A stretch of DNA of 64,000 nucleotides from Bradyrhizobium sp. MOS003 (GTDB lineage Bacteria; Pseudomonadota; Alphaproteobacteria; Rhizobiales; Xanthobacteraceae). Within the stretch, counting starts at the first letter, position 1. Every line of letters starts with the position of its first letter. The stretch is taken from contig NZ_PYFW01000005.1 of assembly GCF_003020125.1 (NCBI RefSeq), positions 186,001 to 250,000 of the forward strand, given 5' to 3'. The notes under the pieces were generated by a model. The model was not told where the DNA came from. It saw nothing but the letters and a program-made list of their open reading frames with translations, and did not search any database. Below, one piece after another: positions 16,245 to 25,259 of this stretch. The position numbers and the translations under genes are program-made.

Positions 16245-17225
16245 TCAGACCGCATCCGACCGGAGCAGCGTGTCCACCGTGATGGTGCCCCTTGCGCGGG
16301 AAACACACGCGCAGATCTTCTGGTTGCTCTCTTTCTGATGATCGCTGAAGAAGACGTCGCGATGGTCGATCTCGCCGTCGACCTCGACCACGTCGATGGC
16401 GCAGAGGCCGCATTCGCCGCGCTTGCAATCATACATCACGTCGTGACCGCTGGCATTGAGCACATCAAGCATCGAGCGCTCGCGCGGGATTTCGAGCTCG
16501 ACATTCGAGCCCTTCAGGCGCACCCGAAACGGCTCGGTCGGGAGCGTGTTGCTGGAGCCGAAGGTCTCGTAGCGGAGATCGGGTAGCGGATGGCCCGCGC
16601 CGATCCAGGCGTGACGTGCGGCATCGAGCATGCGCATCGGACCGCAGAACAGGGCCAGCGTGCCTTGCGTCAGTGACGCGAACAGCGCGTCGAGATCGAG
16701 CCGCTGACCTTCGTCGCTGGCATGAACGACCAGTCGATCGCCGAGCATTCCGGCGAGATCATCGAGATAGGCGGCCTCGGCGCGCGAGCCTATCGCATAG
16801 TGCAGCGTGACATCCGCCCCGCGCCGCGCCAGCGCCTGCGCGGCGCCTAGGATCGGCGTGATGCCGATACCGCCAGCGATCAGGCAATAATTTTCGCGCG
16901 ACCAGTCCACGGCGAGCAACGAGGCGGGCTGCGTTATGTCGAGCCGCGCGCCCGGGGCGAGCTGCCACATGTAGCGCGAGCCGCCGCGGGAATCATCGGC
17001 GCGGCGCACCGCGATCTTGAATCCATGCGACGAGGCTTCGCCGACCAGCGAATAGGATCGCGTCTCCGGCAGACCGTCGATGGTCACGCTGACATTGATG
17101 TGGCTGCCGACCGGATAGGCGGTGGCGTCGAACTGATCGGGCCGGATCAGGAATTCGCGGATGCCGGGAGCAAGATCGCGCGTCGAGACGAGCGTCGCCG
17201 GAATCCAGGTTTCGATGAAGCGCAT
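16245..17225 (-). CDS. PDR/VanB-type oxidoreductase (flavin reductase with C-terminal 2Fe-2S)
   Basis: The 326-aa protein has a ferredoxin-reductase N-terminal half: the flavin-binding RSYSL motif near residue 56 and the NAD-binding GGIGITP near 118. A C-terminal plant-type ferredoxin domain has the cysteines of CKRGECGLC and a later IC-A-C. This is the layout of VanB and phthalate dioxygenase reductase, which pass electrons from NAD(P)H to a Rieske oxygenase. It is the last gene of an operon with the oxygenase and a GntR regulator; its start lies 10 bases after the regulator's stop. Almost certainly it serves that oxygenase. Confidence 0.92.
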   Translation of the reverse strand: MRFIETWIPATLVSTRDLAPGIREFLIRPDQFDATAYPVGSHINVSVTIDGLPETRSYSLVGEASSHGFKIAVRRADDSRGGSRYMWQLAPGARLDITQPASLLAVDWSRENYCLIAGGIGITPILGAAQALARRGADVTLHYAIGSRAEAAYLDDLAGMLGDRLVVHASDEGQRLDLDALFASLTQGTLALFCGPMRMLDAARHAWIGAGHPLPDLRYETFGSSNTLPTEPFRVRLKGSNVELEIPRERSMLDVLNASGHDVMYDCKRGECGLCAIDVVEVDGEIDHRDVFFSDHQKESNQKICACVSRARGTITVDTLLRSDAV

Positions 17226-17235
17226 GGGACTGCCC

Positions 17236-17988
17236 TCAATCGGTTGCGGTCTTGATCAGCGCCAGCGCCGGCAAGAGATCGAGATGGGTGCGGTTACGCA
17301 GCGCAAGCCTTAAGTTGCGCACCGCCAGCCGCGCGTGCTCGCGCATGATGGCTTCGGCGCGCGCGCCTTCACGATTCTCGATCGCATCGATCACGACGCG
17401 GTGGTGATCCTGGGCGATGATCAGGATCTGCTGCGCCTCGGGCAGTGCCGATTGGGCCATCACGAAGCCGCTCGGCGAGGCGAACGGGAGCGCGGAGGCG
17501 CGGTCGATCTGGCGGACCAGGGGTGGGCTGCGCGACAGTTCCGTGAGCAGGGCATGGAAGCGCGCGTTCAAGGTGACATAGGACGAGAAGGCCTCGATCG
17601 AGATCGGCACCTGGCCCAGCAATTCGTCGATCGCCGCAAGGCACTCCTTCAGCGGCTCCAGCTCGCGCGCGGAGACGCCGCGCTCGGCCGCGAAGCGCGC
17701 CGCAAGCCCTTCGAGCGTGCCGCGCAGCTCGATAGAATCGGAGATGTCGCGCTCCGAGAATGCCTTCACCATGAAGCCGCCGGAGGGGATCGCCTCCAGC
17801 AGGCCCTCCTCCTCAAGCCGTACCAGCGCCATACGCACCGGGGTGCGCGAGGCGCCGGTGGTTTCCACCGCCTGGAGCTCGGAGATGCGCTCGCCCGGAC
17901 GCAGGGCGCCGGACAGGATCTGGTCGCGCAGCGCGAGCTGCGCTTTCACGGTCTGCGAGACGGAGCGGTCGACCTCACGTTCGGCCAT
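17236..17988 (-). CDS. GntR family regulator (FCD subfamily)
   Basis: The 250-aa protein has an N-terminal winged helix (LRDQILSGALRPGERISE ... GASRTPVRMALVRLEEEGLL) and an all-helical FCD effector domain with the conserved Asp/His ligand positions (LNARFHALLTEL, HHRVVIDAI). It sits three bases after the oxygenase gene and ten before the reductase gene, inside their operon. It probably controls the operon through the GTATAC-centred sites upstream of the oxygenase. The effector is likely the aromatic substrate or its product. Confidence 0.92.
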   Translation of the reverse strand: MAEREVDRSVSQTVKAQLALRDQILSGALRPGERISELQAVETTGASRTPVRMALVRLEEEGLLEAIPSGGFMVKAFSERDISDSIELRGTLEGLAARFAAERGVSARELEPLKECLAAIDELLGQVPISIEAFSSYVTLNARFHALLTELSRSPPLVRQIDRASALPFASPSGFVMAQSALPEAQQILIIAQDHHRVVIDAIENREGARAEAIMREHARLAVRNLRLALRNRTHLDLLPALALIKTATD

Positions 17989-17991
17989 GAT

Positions 17992-19041
17992 CTACTCCGC
18001 GGCCTGAAGGCGCTGCGGCGCGGTTTCCTTCGCCACCATCCTGTCGATCAGCTTGCGCGACCACATCGCGCCGGCGTCGATATTGAGGTTGTAGAAGATG
18101 CGATCCGGGTTTTCGTCCATGGCGCGCTGCTGCGCTTCCAGGATCAGCTCGTCCTCGCGGAAGATGCCGGAGACGCCCTCGCGGATCTCCGAGGTGATGC
18201 GCTGCTCGCCGAGCTGGTAGTTGCGCACGAAGGCCCAGAAATAGTGGCAGGTCTTCTCGGTCTCGGGCGTGATGGTGTTGAGCACGAAGCCGTTGACGCC
18301 CTGCGAGCGGTCGCCTTCCGGCGCGCCGGTGCCCGTCGGCGCCACGCCGACGTCGATGGCGATGGTGCACGGGGCTTCGAAGCGGATGATCTGCCAGCGG
18401 TCGACCAGTCCGGTTTTGCCGAGCTGCCTGGCCCAGAACGGCGGCGGCTCGATGCCGCGCATCCAGCGCGTCACCGTCACCGTCTTCTCGCCATGGGTGA
18501 CGTCGAACGGCGCCTCCGCCACTGCCTCGTTGCCGATCGAGGAGCCGTGCACGAAGGTCTCGTGGGTGAGGTCCATGAGATTGTCGAGCACGAGGCGGTA
18601 GTCACAATTGACTTGGATGGTCTTGCCGTCGCCGGCCCAGGCCGGATCGTGATTCCAGTGCAGGTCGGGAACGAGCGCGGGATCGGCCAGCGCCGGATCG
18701 CCCATCCAGAGCCAGATGTAGCGGTGGCGCTCGACCACGGGATAGGCGCGCACGCAAGCCGATGGGTTGATTGTCTCCTGCGAGGGCATGAAGGTGCAGC
18801 GCCCCTGCGCATTGTACTTGAGACCGTGATAGCCGCAGACCACGGTGTCGCCTTCGAGCCGGCCCTTGGACAGCGGCACCAGGCGGTGCCAGCAGGCGTC
18901 CTCGAGCGCAGCGACCGAGCCATCGGCCTTGCGGTACATCACAACATGCTTGCCGCAGATCGTCCGCGGCAACAGCGCAGGTTTGACGTCCGCGTCCCAA
19001 GCTGCGGCGTACCAGGCGTTCATGGGAAAAGGCTTCGTCAT
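17992..19041 (-). CDS. Rieske aromatic oxygenase, vanillate O-demethylase (VanA)-like
   Basis: The 349-aa oxygenase has a Rieske 2Fe-2S centre with ligands Cys50, His52, Cys69 and His72 (CWH and CGYH). The mononuclear iron site is in DLTHETFVH. The length and the start MTKPFPMNAWYAAAWD match the VanA/dicamba demethylase branch, which removes methyl groups from methoxy-aromatics and related compounds. I chose the ATG at 19041 because GGGAGTGAG precedes it; the upstream in-frame start at 19107 would run through the promoter. It is the first gene of a three-gene operon with its regulator and reductase. The exact substrate is not determined. Confidence 0.9.
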   Translation of the reverse strand: MTKPFPMNAWYAAAWDADVKPALLPRTICGKHVVMYRKADGSVAALEDACWHRLVPLSKGRLEGDTVVCGYHGLKYNAQGRCTFMPSQETINPSACVRAYPVVERHRYIWLWMGDPALADPALVPDLHWNHDPAWAGDGKTIQVNCDYRLVLDNLMDLTHETFVHGSSIGNEAVAEAPFDVTHGEKTVTVTRWMRGIEPPPFWARQLGKTGLVDRWQIIRFEAPCTIAIDVGVAPTGTGAPEGDRSQGVNGFVLNTITPETEKTCHYFWAFVRNYQLGEQRITSEIREGVSGIFREDELILEAQQRAMDENPDRIFYNLNIDAGAMWSRKLIDRMVAKETAPQRLQAAE

Positions 19042-19061
19042 AGGTCTCACTCCCACGGCTT

Positions 19062-19082
19062 TTGTATGCGTTATGTATACAA
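19062..19082. promoter_or_regulatory. Predicted GntR (FCD) operator upstream of the VanA-like gene
   Basis: TTGTAT and ATACAA are separated by nine bases, and the right half carries ATGTATACAAT. A second half-site (GGTATACAAT) lies about 70 bases further upstream, near 19149. FCD-type GntR proteins commonly bind GTATAC-like palindromes. The regulator assignment rests on position. Confidence 0.55.
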
Positions 19083-19170
19083 TAAACGGAGAGACAGTCT
19101 CATTCAAGTCCCATAACGCCTTACTAAATTACCTTTTTGTGGTAGCTAGGTATACAATCCCACCAACTGC

Positions 19171-19256
19171 GTCATGCCGGGCTTGTCCCGGCCATCCACG
19201 CATTGCAACGCGGTAGGAAGAACGTGGATGCCCGGGACAAGCCCGGGCATGACGAC
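19171..19256. repeat. Interspersed palindromic repeat (CCGGGCTTGTCCCGG family), copy 2
   Basis: It is nearly the same as the element at 16138-16224, with the same outer arms (GTCATGCCGGGCTTGTCC / GGACAAGCCCGGGCATGAC) and a different loop. It lies between pgm and the oxygenase operon. Confidence 0.88.
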
Positions 19257-19296
19257 CTGCCGTAAACGGTGTGATTACGATCTGACCTGAGAGCAG

Positions 19297-20943
19297 CTAC
19301 GCCCCGAACACCTTCTTCAGTCCCGCCTGCGCCTCTTCCTGAATCCGCTTCAGGTGCTCGGTGCTGCGGAAACTCTCGGCGTAGATCTTGTAGACATCCT
19401 CCGTCCCGGAGGGCCGTGCGGCGAACCAGCCGTAGTCGGTCTCGACCTTGATGCCGCCAAACGGCTGGCCGTTGCCGGGCGCCTTGCTCAACGTGGCGCG
19501 GACCGGATCGCCGGCGAGGTCCTTCAGGCCGAGCTGCTCGGGCGTGACCGACTTCAAGATGTTCTTCTGCGGCCCGGTCGCGGCGACGTCGATGCGGGCG
19601 TAGTGCGGCACGCCGAACTCGGCGGTGAGATCATTGAAGAGCTGACTGGGATCGCGGCCGGTCTTCGCCATGATCTCGGCGGCGAGCAAGCCGAGGATGA
19701 CACCGTCCTTGTCGGTGGTCCACACCCCGCCGTCGCGGCGCAGGAACGAGGCCCCTGCACTCTCCTCGCCGCCGAAGCCGAAGCCGCCAGTGAGGAGGCC
19801 GTCGACGAACCATTTGAAGCCGACCGGCGTCTCCACCAGCTTGCGGCCAAGCTTCCTGGCGACGCGATCGATGATCGAGCTCGACACCACGGTCTTGCCG
19901 ATCGCGGCGTCCTTGCCCCAATTGGGACGGTGCGCGAATAAATAGGAGATCGCGGTCGCCAGATAATGGTTCGGATTCATCAGGCCACCGGTGCGGGTGA
20001 CGATGCCGTGGCGGTCGGCGTCAGTGTCGTTGGCGAAGGCGACGTCGAAGCGGTCGCGCATCGCGATCAGGCTCGCCATCGCGTAGGGCGATGAGCAATC
20101 CATGCGGATCTTGCCGTCCCAATCCACCGTCATGAAACGGAAGGTCGGGTCGATCGCCTCGTTCACCACGGTGGCCTTCAGGCCGTAGCGCTCGATGATC
20201 GGATGCCAGTAATGCACGGCGGCGCCGCCGAGCGGATCGATGCCGATATTGATGCCGGCGGATTTGACGAGGTCGAGATCGACGACGTTGCCGAGATCGG
20301 CCACGTAAGGCGTGATGAAATCGTTGGCATGGACGTTCGAAGACTTTAGCGCCTTGGCATAGTCGATGCGCTTCACGCCCTTGAGTCCGTCGGCGAGATA
20401 GGCGTTGGCGCGTTTCTCGACCACGCCGGTCACGTCGGTATCGGCCGGGCCGCCATGCGGCGGATTGTATTTGTAGCCGCCATCCTCCGGCGGATTGTGC
20501 GAGGGCGTGATGACGACGCCGTCGGCGAGGCCGCTGGTGCGGCCCCTGTTGTAGGTGAGGATCGCGTGCGAGATGACAGGTGTCGGCGTATAGCCGCCGT
20601 CCTTGTCGATCATGATGTCGACGCCGTTGGCCGCGAACACCTCGACGGCGCTGACCAGTGCCGGCTCGGCCAGCGCGTGGGTGTCGATGCCGATGAAGAG
20701 CGGACCGGTCAGCCCCTTTTCCCGCCTGTAGTCGCATATCGCCTGCGTGGTCGCGAGGATGTGGCCTTCGTTGAAGGTGTTCTTGAAGGACGTGCCGCGA
20801 TGGCCGGAGGTGCCGAACGCCACGCGCTGCGCGGGATCGGCGACATCGGGCTTGCCGCCGAAATAGGCCGTCACCAGCCGCGGAATGTTGGTGAGCGAGT
20901 CCGGCGAAGCCTGCTTGCCCGCCCCGGGATGAACATCAGCCAC
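19297..20943 (-). CDS. pgm: Phosphoglucomutase (alpha-D-glucose-specific)
   Basis: The 548-aa enzyme interconverts glucose 1-phosphate and glucose 6-phosphate, and so supplies sugar nucleotides for polysaccharide, glycogen and trehalose. The phosphoserine is Ser148 in TPSHNPPEDGG, close to Ser146 of the E. coli enzyme. The metal-binding DTDADRHG and the substrate loop GGEESAG are present, and the length matches the E. coli protein (546 aa). I place the start at GTG 20943, with GAGG seven bases upstream. The longer frame to 21291 has no family similarity and runs through repeat-like DNA. Confidence 0.94.
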   Translation of the reverse strand: MADVHPGAGKQASPDSLTNIPRLVTAYFGGKPDVADPAQRVAFGTSGHRGTSFKNTFNEGHILATTQAICDYRREKGLTGPLFIGIDTHALAEPALVSAVEVFAANGVDIMIDKDGGYTPTPVISHAILTYNRGRTSGLADGVVITPSHNPPEDGGYKYNPPHGGPADTDVTGVVEKRANAYLADGLKGVKRIDYAKALKSSNVHANDFITPYVADLGNVVDLDLVKSAGINIGIDPLGGAAVHYWHPIIERYGLKATVVNEAIDPTFRFMTVDWDGKIRMDCSSPYAMASLIAMRDRFDVAFANDTDADRHGIVTRTGGLMNPNHYLATAISYLFAHRPNWGKDAAIGKTVVSSSIIDRVARKLGRKLVETPVGFKWFVDGLLTGGFGFGGEESAGASFLRRDGGVWTTDKDGVILGLLAAEIMAKTGRDPSQLFNDLTAEFGVPHYARIDVAATGPQKNILKSVTPEQLGLKDLAGDPVRATLSKAPGNGQPFGGIKVETDYGWFAARPSGTEDVYKIYAESFRSTEHLKRIQEEAQAGLKKVFGA

Positions 20944-22108
20944 TGAAGTACCTCGTCCTGTCGTAACGGAGATTACGGAGCACCATAGCATCGGCCGGGC
21001 CCCCGCCAAGGGCACAACACGCGCGGTGGGGAAGGCGTTCCTTGGGTCGGTGACTGCAGCGAAAGTCCGCAGCCCAGAGAATCGTCTTTTTCCTCGAAAG
21101 GATCGAGGACCCGGATACAGCTGACCATCGTCCTTCGAGACCCGCCTTGATTTGCAAAGCGAGCACGTCAGGAGGGCGCTCATGAATTTGAGCCTGCATC
21201 GATGTATTGATCTCTGGAGAGAACATGCCTTCGCGTTCTCGCGGCGCGTTTCGCCCGAGCTTTGCCTTGGTCTCGCTACCCTCTGATCCAAGAGGGCGCA
21301 GGGAAGGCCGGGTGCCGGCTGGCACCCGCGGTCCGCTGCGCGAAATGCACACGCAGAAAGAACCGCACAGCAGCATACAGGTGTCGCCGATCACTCGGCC
21401 TTCCCTGCGCGATGGCTGGACGGCTTATGCCGTGATCTCCCGGGAGCCGACCATTCCTTTGGCCTCCCTCGCCCCGCGAATTTGGATGATGCAGTCCACC
21501 CGGTTGGGCTCGCTCGCACCTTCGCAGAACTTGACCGTGGCAACGACGGTCAGGACCACACGGTTTTGCCGTACGTACGGCCCGCCAGGTCGCCGCAGTA
21601 TTCCCGGGCCCCGTCGACAGAGCCGGAAACTTACGAACGAGACGAAGCCTGACAGCGCCGTCGTCCGCACGAAGCCTCGGGCTCACAGGGACTACCCGCC
21701 CTGCCCGCACCTCTCGTGCCGACGCTGCCGCGTCCACCGCAAGCCCGGCTCGCGAACAAGACGACCTCAAGTCGCCCCTCTTGGGTGAGCCGGGATGGAC
21801 GGCACATACGCCGAAACCGAATTTCGGTAAAGTGGAATATTTTGATGCGGACGGATTGACAGAGGGCGACACAGGCGGCGCCCCACCGGTCATTCCCGGC
21901 GACAATCGCACGCAGGGCCTTGCACGACCTCGGCGCGCCTCGTCCTTCCGGACGACCGCTTCGCAGTCTCCTCATCAGGAGGCGGCTAACTGGCAGCGGC
22001 GCCGGCTGAAACTGATACCGCGCCCCTGGTTCTCATCCTGAAGCCCGCCAACGGCGGGCGTCTCGAAGGATGGCGACAGGCGCGATCGCTCACAAGGGAG
22101 TTCATGCT
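20944..22108. other. Long non-coding stretch with a probable dispersed repeat (about 21190-21800)
   Basis: No credible gene is seen in these 1165 bases. Frames open here on both strands encode Arg/Pro/Ser-rich sequence without domains. The middle part contains a GGGTGCCGGCTGGCACCC palindrome (about 21309-21326). It also has text such as TTCGCGTTCTCGCGGCGCG that I recall recurring between genes in Bradyrhizobium, where it is often miscalled as short hypothetical proteins. That recollection is unverified. The last 40 bases hold the ribosome-binding site of the hydrolase gene. Confidence 0.5.
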
Positions 22109-23281
22109 ATGCTTCCCGCCATCGTGGCCCCTTCGAATCGTCCCATGGCTCTCCCGCGCAAGCTGCTGCTGCTGATCGCCGGCCTCGTCGTGGCCGCTGC
22201 GCCGGCGCGGGCCGCGGAGTTCTATACCGAGGATCTCCGTATCCCCATGGCGGAGGCCGGGCCGCAGGGGCTGGAGGCCTTCCTGGTCCGCCCGGCCGGG
22301 ACGAAGCGCTATCCGCTGGCGCTGGTCAGCCACGGCTCGCCGCGCAGCTTCGACGACCGCGCCACCATGTCCGCGCACAGATATTACGGCATCGCGCTGG
22401 AATATGCCCGGCGCGGATTTGCGGCGCTGATCGTGATGCGGCGCGGCTACGGCACCTCGCCCGGCGGACGCGTCGACAGCGTCGGCGGCTGCGCGAAGGC
22501 CGCCTATTTGCCCGCGGCCGCGGTCGCGGTCGCCGATCTGCGTGCCGCGATCGATGCGATGGCGCGCCGGGCTGACGTCACGACGACGGGCATGATCGCG
22601 GCCGGCCATTCCGCCGGCGGCCTCGCAACGATCGCGCTCACCGCGCAGGCGCCGGCGGGTCTCGTCGCCGCGATCAACTTCGCCGGCGGCCGCGGCTCGC
22701 GCGACGACGACGACGTGTGCAATCCCGACGGGCTGGTGCAGGCCTTCGCCGCCTTCGGCAAGACCTCGCGCGTGCCGACACTCTGGGTCTATGCGACCAA
22801 CGATTCCTATTTCGGCCCCGACCTCGCGCGCCGCCTCCATGACGGATTCCGCACCAGTGGGGGCAATGCAAAATTCATCGCGGCGCCGCCGTTTGGTGAC
22901 GACGGCCACTACCTTTATGCGGTGGCGAGCCGTGCGCAATGGACGCCCTATGTCGACGCCTTCCTGCGCGAGCGCAGCCTCCTCGGTCGCGACATCCTGA
23001 GCCCGCCCGACCCACTGCCGCCGCCGCGCCAGCTCAACGAGGCCGCGCGGACCGAATTCGCGCGCTATCTCGCCAGCATGCTGCCGCACAAGGCGTTCGC
23101 GGTGTCGCCGAACGGCGGCTACGGCTGGCGCTCCGGGCACGTCACGGCCGACGACGCCCGGCGCGACTCGCTGGCGGCCTGCATGAAATGGTCGCCGACC
23201 TGCACGCTCTATGCGATCGACGACCGGCTGGCTGAACCCGCACCGGCGACGTCCACCGACCAGAGCGCCCGCGCGCGCTAG
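22109..23281 (+). CDS. Exported alpha/beta hydrolase, dienelactone-hydrolase-like
   Basis: This 390-aa protein has a signal peptide (ALPRKLLLLIAGLVVAAAPARA, cleavage after ARA) and an alpha/beta-hydrolase domain. The nucleophile is Ser168 in GHSAGG. The oxyanion-region HGSPRSFDDR lies near residue 80 and the probable catalytic His is in DDGHYLY. A C-terminal extension of about 80 residues (GYGWRSGHVTADDARRDSLAAC) looks like a small stress-type repeat domain. The start is fixed by AAGGGAG eight bases before ATG 22109. It is probably a periplasmic esterase or lipase-like enzyme with unknown substrate. Confidence 0.82.
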   Translation: MLPAIVAPSNRPMALPRKLLLLIAGLVVAAAPARAAEFYTEDLRIPMAEAGPQGLEAFLVRPAGTKRYPLALVSHGSPRSFDDRATMSAHRYYGIALEYARRGFAALIVMRRGYGTSPGGRVDSVGGCAKAAYLPAAAVAVADLRAAIDAMARRADVTTTGMIAAGHSAGGLATIALTAQAPAGLVAAINFAGGRGSRDDDDVCNPDGLVQAFAAFGKTSRVPTLWVYATNDSYFGPDLARRLHDGFRTSGGNAKFIAAPPFGDDGHYLYAVASRAQWTPYVDAFLRERSLLGRDILSPPDPLPPPRQLNEAARTEFARYLASMLPHKAFAVSPNGGYGWRSGHVTADDARRDSLAACMKWSPTCTLYAIDDRLAEPAPATSTDQSARAR

Positions 23282-23332
23282 ACGCCGTGCGCCGGATGCC
23301 GTTTGTTAACTCCGGAGCTCTATGAGGAAGCC

Positions 23333-24097
23333 ATGTTGTGGGATCGGGCAGGCTTCCATCTCAGCGCGACGTGGCGACGCGTGGCGGTCGTGCTGCTGTT
23401 GTCGGCTCCGCTCTGCGCGCATGCCGGAGACGGCAACGCGGAGCTCGGCGCCGGCGAAACGCCGTCGTCCCGCGCCATGATCCGGAAGATCATCGAGCGA
23501 GAAACCGCAAACACCAATTTACCGGCCGATATCGCCGAAGCCGTCGTCTTCGTCGAAAGCGGCTACAATTCGGCCGTCATCGGCAGCGTCGGCGAGATCG
23601 GCCTGATGCAGGTCCGGCCCGAGACGGCGGCGATGCTGGGTTTTCGGGGCAGCGATGCGGAACTGGCCGAACCCGACATCAACATCCATTATGGGGTGCT
23701 TTATCTCAGCCGGGCCTGGCGCCTTGCCGGCGGGGACATCTGCCGCGCCCTGATGAAATACCGGGCGGGCCATGGCGAGGAAGCGATGACCGCCCGGTCG
23801 CAGGTCTATTGCAACCGCGCCCGTAACCGCCTTGTCGCCATGAACTCGACCTCGCTGGGCACTGAAGGGGCGGCTGTTCCGGATCCGGCGCCCCCGCGCC
23901 CGACCGCTGTTGCGGCTGCAGCTCTGGCCAAACAGGCGAGCCGCCCGAAGCTGCCGGCGCAGCCCAAAACGGTCTATGCCCGCTATCGTCAGGGCACCGC
24001 TGCCGCCAGCCACGCCTATTGGGCCGCCCACGAGGCCCGGGTCAGCCAGATCAAGGCTCGCATCGAAGCGAGATGGAAGCGCGTCGCATCGCGCTGA
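23333..24097 (+). CDS. Lytic transglycosylase, SLT domain
   Basis: The 254-aa protein has a signal peptide (VAVVLLLSAPLCAHAG) and a soluble-lytic-transglycosylase domain. The catalytic residue is Glu75 in VVFVESGYN, followed by the family motif GEIGLMQVRPETA and the NIHYGVLYLSRAW segment. It should cut peptidoglycan strands in the periplasm. The C-terminal 90 residues are Ala/Pro/Lys-rich and basic and have no recognised fold. The start at ATG 23333 has GAGGAAG upstream; the extended TTG frame is unlikely. It is convergent with a response regulator gene. Confidence 0.9.
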   Translation: MLWDRAGFHLSATWRRVAVVLLLSAPLCAHAGDGNAELGAGETPSSRAMIRKIIERETANTNLPADIAEAVVFVESGYNSAVIGSVGEIGLMQVRPETAAMLGFRGSDAELAEPDINIHYGVLYLSRAWRLAGGDICRALMKYRAGHGEEAMTARSQVYCNRARNRLVAMNSTSLGTEGAAVPDPAPPRPTAVAAAALAKQASRPKLPAQPKTVYARYRQGTAAASHAYWAAHEARVSQIKARIEARWKRVASR

Positions 24098-24106
24098 AGA
24101 TATGTT

Positions 24107-24838
24107 CTACAGCCGCTCGCTGAGCGCGAGCTTGTAGCCGACGCCGGTGACGGTCGCGATCACGGGCGTGCCGCTACCGACGAGCTTACGGCGCAGCCGC
24201 GCCACCAGCGCATCGACGGTGCGGATGTCGACCTCGGCCTGGCGGTTGCTGACGACCTCGATCAGATAGTCGCGGCTGAGCGGCCGTCCGTCGGCGCCGA
24301 CCAGCGCCGCGAGCAGGTCGAATTCGGCGCGCGTCAGCGCCACCGGCTTGCCGTCGCTGCCGAGCAATTCGCGCCGGGTCAGGTCGATGATCCAGTCGCC
24401 GAAGGCGATCGAATTGTGGTTGCGCGCCGCCTTGCGGTCGAGCGAACGCCGCCGCAGCACGCTGCGAGCGCGTGCGAGCAGATCGCGCAGATTGATCGGC
24501 TTGGTGACGTAGTGGTCGCCGGCGATCTCGAGACCGAGGATGCGATCGACGTCGGTGTCGCGGCGCGTCACGAAGATGATGCCCGCGTTGCTGGTCGCCT
24601 GGATCTCCTTGGCGAGCTCGAAGCCGTCACCGTCGGGCAACTGCACGTCGAGGAAGATGAGATCGGTGCGCGCGCGCAATGCCTGGCGGCACTCCGCGCA
24701 GGAGCTGGCGCCGATCACGTCGAAATTGTTCTCGCTGAAATAGCCGACCAGCATGGTCCGCGTCACCGGATCGTCCTCGACGACGATCAGCCGCTCGCGG
24801 CCGGCGGGACGCAACTCCTTAAGTGCGGAATCAGCCAC
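24107..24838 (-). CDS. OmpR-type response regulator
   Basis: The 243-aa regulator has a receiver domain (acidic pair ED at 21-22, phospho-acceptor Asp64 in FLDVQLPDGDG, Lys in YVTKPIN) and a C-terminal winged helix (TRAEFDLLAALV ... VDALVARLRRKL). It resembles the TorR/OmpR branch. I prefer the GTG at 24838 (MADSALKEL). An ATG at 24964 would add 42 residues that merely translate tandem DNA repeats (GGPQAIQ twice). No sensor kinase is adjacent. Confidence 0.88.
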   Translation of the reverse strand: MADSALKELRPAGRERLIVVEDDPVTRTMLVGYFSENNFDVIGASSCAECRQALRARTDLIFLDVQLPDGDGFELAKEIQATSNAGIIFVTRRDTDVDRILGLEIAGDHYVTKPINLRDLLARARSVLRRRSLDRKAARNHNSIAFGDWIIDLTRRELLGSDGKPVALTRAEFDLLAALVGADGRPLSRDYLIEVVSNRQAEVDIRTVDALVARLRRKLVGSGTPVIATVTGVGYKLALSERL

Positions 24839-24866
24839 GGTCTTGGGTGTCCTATGTGCCTGGGAT

Positions 24867-24920
24867 CCGCCTTGGATGGCCTGCGGCCCGCCTTGGATGG
24901 CCTGCGGCCCGCCTTGGAAA
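24867..24920. repeat. 21-bp tandem repeat, about 2.5 copies, upstream of the response regulator
   Basis: CCGCCTTGGATGGCCTGCGGC-type units of 21 bp follow each other just ahead of the GTG start. If the longer start were used they would encode repeated GGPQAIQ. They more likely lie in the leader. Confidence 0.75.
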
Positions 24921-25259
24921 TTCAAGTCACTGCGCAACGCGCTGTCATGTGAACGGACATTCACGACTTGTTCGAGCCCCCGAAATTGCCTGGTGGAATA
25001 TTAGGCGCGTTGTGATGCGCAAACAATATTGGTCATGACCTCCAGGGATTAAGTATGAATTGGCCCACAATTCTCATTTTGCGCATCATAACGCAGGACG
25101 GCACCTGCAGGCGGACTTGCGTCGGCCCGTGGCAGCCGATCCCGCACATTCGGCTTTGGGCTCAACCGGCGGTTAACGTAAAGAAAGCCTTCGGCTTCGG
25201 AAAGCCGATCCGCGCCTCTATGGTCCCGCCTGCACAATGCGAAACACGGAGCAGGCGTG

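Noticed and set aside
20944..21291. N-terminal extension of phosphoglucomutase
   Set aside because: It lacks family similarity, and a GTG with a proper ribosome-binding site gives the expected 548-aa length.
21207..21788. A 193-codon frame in the long gap after pgm
   Set aside because: Arg/Ser/Pro-rich without domains, and overlapped by open frames on the other strand; more likely a dispersed non-coding repeat.
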